DNA from: Bacidia rubella
Taxonomy: Eukaryota > Ascomycota > Lecanoromycetes > Lecanorales > Ramalinaceae
Direction of reading: 5' to 3'
Assembly: GCA_032158265.1 (NCBI GenBank)
Contig: JAVTIF010000005.1
Span: forward strand, 62,001 to 126,000
Length of the DNA stretch: 64,000 nucleotides
Shown: piece by piece, positions 56,992-64,000 of the stretch
Layout of the letters: each line of letters begins with the position of its first letter
Numbering within the stretch: the first letter of the stretch is position 1
Position numbers and translations under genes: made by a program
The notes under the pieces: model-generated
Seen by the model: the letters and a program-made list of their open reading frames with translations, nothing else
Databases searched by the model: none
Told to the model about the DNA's origin: nothing

Positions 56992-58894
56992 ATGGTGTGC
57001 TACGGTCCCAGTAAGGGTTGCAAACGCTGCAGGCAGCGAAAGATTAAGGTACGCTGCTACCGTTTCCTAACGAACCCTATCTCACTCAAGCCTCCACCAG
57101 TGCGACGAAAGACGACCGTTCTGCCGAAACTGCGAGAAGTCAAAACGGGAATGTCCCGGCTACGATAGAGGCAACGGCACAATAGCCTTCCGTGACGAGA
57201 CAACCACCGTGGTCCAGCAAAGTCAATCATCACCAGAATCTAAAGGCCGGAATTCGCCCGCATCATCCACTTACGGCTCCTCGTCCTCCAGCATCTTCGA
57301 GGAGGGATTTCAAAAAGCCAATACCAAACCGAAATCTGCTCGAAAGCAGACAAATTCTTCTACAACTGACCAATTTTCAATTCCACCAAGCCATGACCAT
57401 ACCTTCGACATGATGGCTACCAAGCCTGACACCTCCCCCTTGGTCATCGCTAATGACTTTATACCACTCGGCCTGCCCCAAGACCCAGAGCAACAATCTG
57501 TCGCGTTCTTCATGAGCAATTTCGCTCTCAAAGCTGAGCAGTCTGAGGAGATCTGGGGTGGCTGTCTTCAAGCCTTACCTGCGTTTTTGGAGAAGGCTAG
57601 TCCGAAGTCTCCGCTTGCTGCGGCAGCAACGACGACTTCCATGGCTGCCATTGCCTGGTCTCCCGGATGCAGTGACTATCGGCGCGAGTCCCTTTCGAGA
57701 TACGTGACTTCGTTAAAGCGGATCAACGAGGCTTTGAAGGATCCTAAGCAGGCGAAGTCAGATAATTTGCTTATGGCTGTGCTCATGCTTGGGTTCTACG
57801 AAGTGAGCCCCTCAGACTTCGTATTGTGAAGTGCAAAAGTACTGACATTAGTAGAACATCAAAACATTGACCATGCAGAAATCTGATAAAGAATCGCATA
57901 CCAGAGGCGCAATCGCTCTCATCAAAGCGAGAAAGCCAGGCTCATTCCGCAATCGCGCGTCCTTGAGGCTTTTTCTCGCAGTCAAAGCACAGCTGGTAGG
58001 CTTTCATCGGTCCATGTCAATGACCCCTATACTCATTCTCGCTAGCTTAGTCAATGCATCGAAAAGTGCGACCCAGCACCGTACGAAGATTTCATGACAG
58101 CGACAGAAGGCACTGTTCCCGACGATTTTGTTCCCTCCTGCGCAGACAGACTGGTCATGCTCTCCAAGGATATTCCGCACCTCCGTCAAAGAGAAAAGCA
58201 ATTAATCGAAGAGACCGACATAATAGCAAAGCGCACCCAAGCCGAAGGATTACTTGCAGACGCTCAAGACACGGACGCACTCCTAGACCTCTGGGCATCG
58301 ATAATACCTCGAGAATATCAGTTCACCTCCTTCAAGCTACCTACGTTGCCCGGACCGCAATCCGCAGACCTGTATCCTTCGAGCATGGACATCTACTACG
58401 ACCACACCATGGCCAGCACTTGGAACACCTGGCGCACCACCCGCATTCGCGTTCTTCAGATCATCATATCGTGCGCAAACATAATCAATCCGCCCATCTC
58501 CGACCTGGCTCCCGCCTATGAATCCAAGAACGCAATCGCAGCAATCCAAGGCCTTGCCAACGACATCTGTGCCAGCGTTCCCTTTCATCTCGGCCATCAT
58601 GAACCCAAAGTCAGCAACAACGAAAACATCTTCACCAAATACCCGCATCCGCCAGGTCAAGCGAGATGGCCTGAGAATTTTGCAGCATCTGGCGCTGTAG
58701 GTGGCTGGTTGATGATGCAGCCGCTGGCGTTTGTGTCAAGGCCGGAGTGCATACCGCAGAGTCAGCGCGAATGGGTCAAGGAGTATCTCACGACTTTCAT
58801 GCGAGATTCGAGAGATATGCGCAGGATTACTCCGCCGCCGACGAGTCCTCACTCGCCAGTCACACCCTTCCCAGGGACTAGGCAAACGATATGA
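56992..58894 (+). CDS. Zn2Cys6 transcription factor
   Basis: Four exons (56992-57048, 57101-57802, 57855-57995, 58046-58894) with introns of 52, 52 and 50 nt give 582 residues. The binuclear cluster is at the very N-terminus and is split by the first intron: GCKRCRQRKIKCDERRPFC then RNCEKSKRECPGY, with Cys at 10, 13, 20, 27, 30 and 37 (C-x2-C-x6-C-x6-C-x2-C-x6-C). A Ser/Thr-rich linker follows (~45-110), then a helical fungal-specific regulatory region (MSNFALKAEQSEEIWGG, LLMAVLMLGFYE, LDLWASIIPREYQFTSFKLP). A fungal TF of this type often regulates its neighbours, so it is the candidate regulator of the P450, epoxide hydrolase and isomerase genes around it. This is inference. Confidence 0.92.
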
Positions 58895-59381
58895 CAATGA
58901 TCCCATGTTATGAGATGATTGACAGGTATTAACTGAGCGCTGGCCGCCGCCATATTCTACAATACTCCGTGGATGGAGGCTCCTCTCGATTCTATGACAG
59001 CGGTCGTCAAGCCAGCCTTCTGTTGAAACGAACAAATTGAATCATCCGAGCAATCTGTTCCATTACACTCGCAGGTCGAATGAAGCGCAGGCAATAGCCC
59101 TGACTCATAGTACAACCTGCATAGCAGCCACAGACTTACACTGCTGGACCTCATGCGAACAGCATACTCGTCCTTCCTTCCTGCCTGCAAGGTACCAGAT
59201 CTTAGCCCGGAGCCCGGATCTTCGGCAAACCGCAACGGCACCCCAGCCATGACGTCTACCCCGCAGTCTCCAAAGTTTCATGCAACAAACAATATCCCAT
59301 CCTCTCTTCAGACCATAATACCGCGGATTCCCACACCCATCAGTTGACTATCTCTACCTCCTCATCAAACCTACACACATC
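58895..59381. promoter_or_regulatory. Intergenic and promoter of the RpiB-like gene
   Basis: About 490 bp between the regulator and the isomerase, both on the plus strand. No TATA box is clear; overlapping short ORFs have no features. Confidence 0.35.
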
Positions 59382-59916
59382 ATGGCACCCTCACCCCTAC
59401 GAATCGCAATCGCCTCCGACGAAGCCGGCCACAGCTACAAAACCGCCATCCAAAAAGACCTCGAATCCTCCCCCCTCGTCTCCTCCGTCCTCGACGTCGG
59501 CGTTGCCTCCGCGAGCGACAAGACAGCCTACCCCGTCCCTGCAATCGCCGCGGCGGAGAAGGTCGCTGCTGGCGAAGTGGATAGAGCACTCTGTATCTGT
59601 GGGACTGGCTTGGGTGTTGCGATTTCTGCAAATAAGGTTCCGGGTGTCAGGGCCGTTACGGCGCATGATGGGTATAGTGTGGAAAGGGCGGTGCTGAGTA
59701 ATAATGCGCAGGTGCTTTGTATGGGGGAGAGAGTTGTGTGAGTTCTCTCCTTTTCTTGGGTGGGGTGAAGCAGGACTGATTGTGAGGTATAGGGGATTAG
59801 AACTAGCGAGAAAATTGGCAAAAGAGTGGCTCGAGTACCGCTTCGATGAGAAGAGCGCCAGCGCGGAGAAAGTACAGGCCATCAGTGATTATGAGGCGAA
59901 ACATTCAAAGAGCTGA
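59382..59916 (+). CDS. RpiB/LacAB-type sugar-phosphate isomerase
   Basis: Exons 59382-59737 and 59793-59916, one 55-nt intron (GTGAGT...TATAG), 159 residues. RpiB-family motifs in order: IAIASDEAGHSYK (S/DxAG with Glu in place of the usual His), LDVGVASASDKTAYPVPA, ALCICGTGLGVAISANK (catalytic Cys in CGTG), RAVTAHDGYSVERAVLSNN, AQVLCMGERVV, then GLELARKLAKEWLEYRF. The family interconverts aldose and ketose 5-phosphates or, in erythritol catabolism (EryI), tetrose phosphates. Together with the TPI-like enzyme at 50340 this suggests, but does not prove, tetritol or pentose metabolism. Cytosolic. Confidence 0.93.
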
Positions 59917-61048
59917 GCTTGAGGTGTAAGAGTTGAGAGGAAAAAGGGACGCTTTGAGATAAGAGTCAGGAATAGGTGACAGATGGATGATATCCATGAA
60001 AGAGCTGCAATACTCCAAGTGGAGAAGGCGGTGAGCTGTACGGCATTTTACCGCAATGGGAAGTGGGAAGGGGTACTCCGTATCAATCGGCTCTGGATAC
60101 CTTTTCATCCTCTCTCTTAAACATTGCATGCCTGTTGTTGTCGTCGTCCTTCTCATCTCATCTTCTCTTCACTCAGATTAGCTGCGATTTTCCGAATCTC
60201 TTCGCTCAATCGCATCCTTTCTTTATTGTAAATCTTCCCCTCCTTCTCCTTTTTCCCTCTCCACCCTCCTCTCCTCCTCGTCCTTATCCTCCCTTCCCCT
60301 CCCCCTCCTAGTCAGTCCAGAGGAAGAAGTATCTTATCTTATACGTTGCCCCTTCTTAGCCGCGAAACAAGAATACGTGAGACATGCGTAGACTTCATCT
60401 CTGATCTCCCCTCCCCTCCCGTGTGTGAAGGAAACCCTTGAATGTATGAAAAAAAGGAAGGAGGAAGAGGGTGGGAGATAGAGGGAAAGCCTAAAAGGAA
60501 ACGGAGAAGAGGAAACGGTTGGATTATCTGGGGGTATATATATATCTGCATTGATTGGTCATATAACCTTGCGAATGTGGTGGGTAGAGTAGAGTTGAGG
60601 ATGGCAGAGAGGAGGGATGGAGGGGGTGGGATTCTCTCTTCTCTCCTCTGCTCTGCTGCCATGATCTGATCTATTGAGTTGTAGGGAGTTGTGGTATCTG
60701 TTGTGTAGTGGGTTGGGTTTCCGTGAATGTGCTGGATAAAGGAGAGGAAGGGTTACGGCGGACGCTGAGAGGGGGGCGGAAGATTGGGGGGGAGAGGGCA
60801 GCAGGGAAATGAAGGATTGAAATGAAAGGGGGGTTTGTTTCCTGTGTAGTGAGGGCACGAGTTTAATGTGTGCGGAGAAGGAGTTGAGCAATGCAAGAAG
60901 GATATGGGGCTGGGAATGGTTGGTGGGGATGGTAGATTTGCTCTCTGTATTTCTTTTCATACGACCTATTCCTGTGAACGACCATTTCTGGTTCTGCTGA
61001 GCTGGCTCCAAGGGGTGATGTGGTCGTTTCCCTCTATAACCTTACGAC
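59917..61048. other. 1.1-kb intergenic region with purine/pyrimidine tracts
   Basis: No gene seen. A strongly pyrimidine-rich stretch (about 60230-60310, TCTTCCCCTCC-type) and a GA-rich stretch (about 60440-60515), then AT repeats (TATATATATATC near 60535). Plus-strand ORFs in this area are translations of the tracts. It lies between convergent gene ends, so such tracts probably belong to 3' UTRs or non-transcribed DNA. Confidence 0.4.
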
Positions 61049-62425
61049 TCATTTACCCTTGATGTAGTAATGCTCGCCCTCCTCCAAAACCTCGACCGTA
61101 TCGCCGACGCTTATTGTCTGCTCCTCTTGCACAGCAGGCACCATGTGCATGCCTAGGAACACGTCGTCCTTACAATGCGGCTCGATTTTCCTGGTTGCCT
61201 TGAGCGTGTCATTTGGCTCCTTCGCGTGCTTTATCCCTGTCGATTGGTCGACGTTCGGCATCAGACAACGGCCTGTGCGGCATGCCACATGGAAATCTGT
61301 TCCCCGCTTATTCCCCACCTTCTCTTTAACACTTCTACTCTCTCCGACGATGCGGATGTATTTCCAGCGATCTTCCTCGTATGCGTCGCCGCCGACCACT
61401 ACAATGTTGGGACGGAAGTTCTTCGCACTTAGAGGCGGAACACTTTGCTTTAGCTTGCTGCCGATGTCGCGTACGCTTGCGAGACCGAGGATCTGCACGG
61501 GGTAGGCGTCTTGAAAGCCGACGATGGGTTGGTAGCCCAGTGTTTCTTTCTTGGGGGCATTGCGGAAGACGTGACGGGGGGAAGAGGGTGCCGTTCGGAG
61601 GAGGGCGAAGGGGCGCGTGAGATCAAACCGAGAGCTTGGGTTCTGCACCTTGTGCGTGGTAGAGAGGTAGTGTAGGAGATCATGGGTCCATGCAGCGGCT
61701 GGAGCGGAAGAGGTGGTAGAGGCGATCATAAGCGCTGGTGGGGTGTCTTTCCAGATCTCCATGTCTACCGTGCTGTAGCCGAGTCGTTTCTGCTGACTTG
61801 TGGTGGGGTTGAAGGGAAAATAGACGGTCTTTGACATCGGTGTAGGAACATGGCTCTCTTTCCCGCTGTCGTGAGATGGCCATCGAATACCAATGACGCC
61901 CTGACTCTGAACGTTCGGGTGGTCCAAGGCATACTGCGGGGACGGAGGATCGGGTACCCAGACCTCGATCTCTACATTCGCCATAGCATGTATCTGCCGC
62001 TGTGTTATAAACTTCCATCCGACATCGTCTGTCCTTTGACGCTTCCTGTATTGAGCAAATGCGAATTGACGGTCATACTCCATGCCCAGACCTGTCACCT
62101 TGCATGTGTCTAGCTCAATGCCTTTGCAGCTTTTTACAGGGTAGATCAAGGCGCTCTTGACACGCCAGGCATTCCCTAGCTCTTTCTGTGCCGCACCGTT
62201 ATACTGAGGATCATGTTCGTCCTCAAGGTTCGAGGCTTCAGCGCCGATCTTCCGGCAGGCTGCCGGATGGGCATGCTCATCTAGAGGTGGTCCTCTGGCA
62301 TTGGCTGCGGTTTTCGGGCTTGACCAAATGTACAAGCATGTGGTACATATGCAGACGACAGCGACGAGGATGCCGAGCTGGTACGGATTAAGGGAGAAGA
62401 GATTGGCAAATGGGTCGGAGGTCAT
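61049..62425 (-). CDS. MOSC-domain protein, mARC-like molybdenum-cofactor enzyme
   Basis: A 458-residue single-exon product. The N-terminus has one hydrophobic anchor (LGILVAVVCICTTCLYIW, ~17-35), followed by a MOSC N-terminal beta-barrel domain (VKSALIYPVKSCKGIELD, GMEYDRQFAFAQ) and the MOSC domain. The latter contains RPNIVVVGGDAYEEDRW and FHVACRTGRCLMPNVDQSTG, with the conserved CxRC..P.VD..TG of mitochondrial amidoxime-reducing components, where the Cys binds the molybdenum cofactor. The C-terminus ends in a SVGDTVEV strand. Such enzymes reduce N-hydroxylated compounds using cytochrome b5 electrons at the mitochondrial outer membrane; this function is inferred by family. The N-terminal anchor fits that location. 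Confidence 0.9.
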   Translation of the reverse strand: MTSDPFANLFSLNPYQLGILVAVVCICTTCLYIWSSPKTAANARGPPLDEHAHPAACRKIGAEASNLEDEHDPQYNGAAQKELGNAWRVKSALIYPVKSCKGIELDTCKVTGLGMEYDRQFAFAQYRKRQRTDDVGWKFITQRQIHAMANVEIEVWVPDPPSPQYALDHPNVQSQGVIGIRWPSHDSGKESHVPTPMSKTVYFPFNPTTSQQKRLGYSTVDMEIWKDTPPALMIASTTSSAPAAAWTHDLLHYLSTTHKVQNPSSRFDLTRPFALLRTAPSSPRHVFRNAPKKETLGYQPIVGFQDAYPVQILGLASVRDIGSKLKQSVPPLSAKNFRPNIVVVGGDAYEEDRWKYIRIVGESRSVKEKVGNKRGTDFHVACRTGRCLMPNVDQSTGIKHAKEPNDTLKATRKIEPHCKDDVFLGMHMVPAVQEEQTISVGDTVEVLEEGEHYYIKGK

Positions 62426-62824
62426 GGCTTAGGAGAGTACTAGAGCCTTTGAGCTGATGGTGGACTATTCCTGAACAGGTGAAACCTCGAAGCGACTTAT
62501 CTTGAGGAACAGCTGGTGGTGTTACATAGAAGGATGCCATTGTGGCCAGCAACGAAGAGAATGACACCACGGCTCAATATTGTCAGCAAAATGTGAACGG
62601 CGATCAAGAGTTGATAAGATAGCGTTGGTGCACCAGCCCTAGCGCGAAGCTCAATCAGGCGATCGCGACTTTTGTGTTCTTATGCAATAATTATGGCATG
62701 TAAAATGTCGTTTGTTTGGGATGATGCCTTGTCAAACGCAGCACGACTCACCGATGTTGCTGAAGATGCACGATGCTGTGTTCTTTGAGATAACCCCGAG
62801 CATGGCTTCTAAGATACCGTAGAC
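62426..62824. promoter_or_regulatory. Divergent promoter region, MOSC and Rad51-like genes
   Basis: About 400 bp between two starts pointing away from each other. No obvious TATA box. Confidence 0.4.
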
Positions 62825-64000
62825 ATGACAATGACAGAATCAGATGAGAATAACTTCTCCTCGTCTTCCCCTCGTCAGTAACTGTCAGAATGGCAAAACA
62901 CTTCATTGACAAATCAAAGACCGGCTTCCTACGACCTCCGCTTCCGACGCCCTTAACGATCTCTCATCTGCCCAACAGAAACCCATACAAACTGGTCTTT
63001 ATGGACTCGACATCCACTTGCAGGGTCGTGACCCTAAATCCAGCGAGGAGAACACCGTTGGAGGTCTGAGTCGAGGCGTTGTGTCGGAGGTGAACAGGAA
63101 CCATGACAATGGTGATTTTGATGGCTAACTCATATAGATCTTCGGGCCACCAGGGAGCGGGAAGACGACTTTTGCGTATGCAACACATTAGGAATGAAAA
63201 AGACACGATCTAATTGCAACAGAGTGCAAGTTGCAGCGAACGTACTCAAGTCTCGACAGAACGTGGTCTGGATAGGTAAGGGCTTTGCCACGGACCGAGT
63301 CTGCCAAGTACTATTTCATTAAGCACATCCTAGGATTTCAGACACATCATCAACATTCGCAATGGCCAGATTGAAAGACATACGTGAAAACGCAACCGAT
63401 GACCGAGTTACCCCTGGTTTTCAACATTTCACCACACCTACTCTATCACACCTGACCGCCCTCTTAGCCTCATCAGACTCATTGCCCCTGGTAAACCCGA
63501 ATTTGATCGTCATCGACTGCCTTTCTGAGCTCTTTGCACTAGCCTTCCCTAGAACAGCCGACGACATCCGGGACCAAAAGCAGCCAAAGAATCGCGACGC
63601 TACACAATGGGCTTCGGGAAGGAGATTTACTACTGTCAGTGATCTTGCTTTGAGGCTTAGCCGACTCGCAGTGACTCGGAACATCACTATTCTTGTTCTC
63701 AATCAAGTAACAACTAGGGTTCGCTCGAACACGGGGGCATTCCTTCATTCAGCCATCACGGGCACTGCATGGGAAGGCGCCATTGCGAGCCGAGTTGTTC
63801 TGTTTCGAGACTGGCTTTACCAAAACGATACGTCTAGCCAAGAAAAGGTTCGCACTGGCATTCGTTTCGCAGGGGTAGCAAAAGCCAAGGGGGCCACATA
63901 TGAAGGCGTTGGGAGAGTTGTGGCGTTTGTCATTGAAAAGGTAAAGTCTTCCATCGCGAAAACCACACGTACTCACATGAGCAGTATGGTCTGCGAGAGA
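62825..64000 (+). CDS. Rad51-family recombinase paralogue (Rad55/Rlp1-type), 3' end outside
   Basis: Small exons: 62825-62873, 62920-63089, 63138-63175 (38 nt), 63223-63275 (53 nt), 63342-63940, and one starting at 63985, with introns of 43-66 nt. The core reads TGLYGLDIHLQGRDP, then SEIFGPPGSGKTTFAVQVAA (Walker A G76-T83), NVVWIDTSSTFAMARLKDI, NPNLIVIDCLSELF (Walker B), ITILVLNQVTTRV and TGTAWEGAIASRVVLF. This order fits the RecA/Rad51 ATPase core of a divergent eukaryotic paralogue rather than Rad51 itself, which has a longer N-terminal HhH domain. Function: recombinational DNA repair in the nucleus, by family. The start (ATG 62825 or 62831) is the first that joins the open frame by a plausible 46-nt intron; it is the least certain part. 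Confidence 0.82.

Noticed and set aside
58054..58521. 155-codon plus-strand ORF rich in Arg, His and Ser
   Set aside because: Out-of-frame overlap of exon 4 of the Zn2Cys6 gene.

Overview
The window looks like nuclear DNA of a filamentous ascomycete (Pezizomycotina, probably Dothideomycetes). The genes are monocistronic and carry short introns of about 45-90 nt with GT..AG ends and CTRAC-like branch sites. The families present are typically fungal: Zn2Cys6 regulator, SAT4/PTH11-type rhodopsin-like protein, NACHT-ankyrin STAND protein, 2EXR/F-box-like protein, stcS-type P450 and secreted Cys-rich proteins. All spliced models below were read by eye from frame, splice sites and family conservation; no transcript or database evidence was available.

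1-6.4 kb is accessory: the 5' end of a small membrane protein gene at the edge, then two convergent secreted Cys-containing proteins of similar layout. 6.4-11.7 kb holds two tandem paralogues that I do not recognise. They combine membrane segments, coiled coils and a repeated ~50-60-residue motif (EH...L....FP.IF...I..L), and both are followed by the same short DNA repeat. 12.9-15.6 kb carries a second tandem pair, single-pass membrane proteins with a Cys ectodomain and a basic or PPxY cytoplasmic tail.

16-23.7 kb is a conserved housekeeping block: a type II glycosyltransferase, a CHIP-like TPR/U-box ubiquitin ligase, acyl-CoA-binding protein, tyrosyl-DNA phosphodiesterase 1 and an unrecognised conserved-looking protein. 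23.7-37.6 kb is a gene-poor stretch of about 14 kb in which I find only decayed pieces: a helicase-like fragment, a purine/cytosine permease fragment, an unidentified broken ORF and short direct repeats.

37.6-46.9 kb contains a rhodopsin-like seven-TM protein, a very large NACHT protein with about 33-35 ankyrin repeats, and an F-box/2EXR-like protein. 48-60 kb reads as a possible catabolic or detoxification neighbourhood: cytochrome P450, triosephosphate-isomerase-like enzyme, CorA-like transporter, epoxide hydrolase, Zn2Cys6 regulator and RpiB-type sugar-phosphate isomerase. The TPI-like plus RpiB pair recalls bacterial erythritol catabolism. The right end has an mARC-like MOSC protein and a divergent Rad51-family recombinase paralogue that runs off the window.
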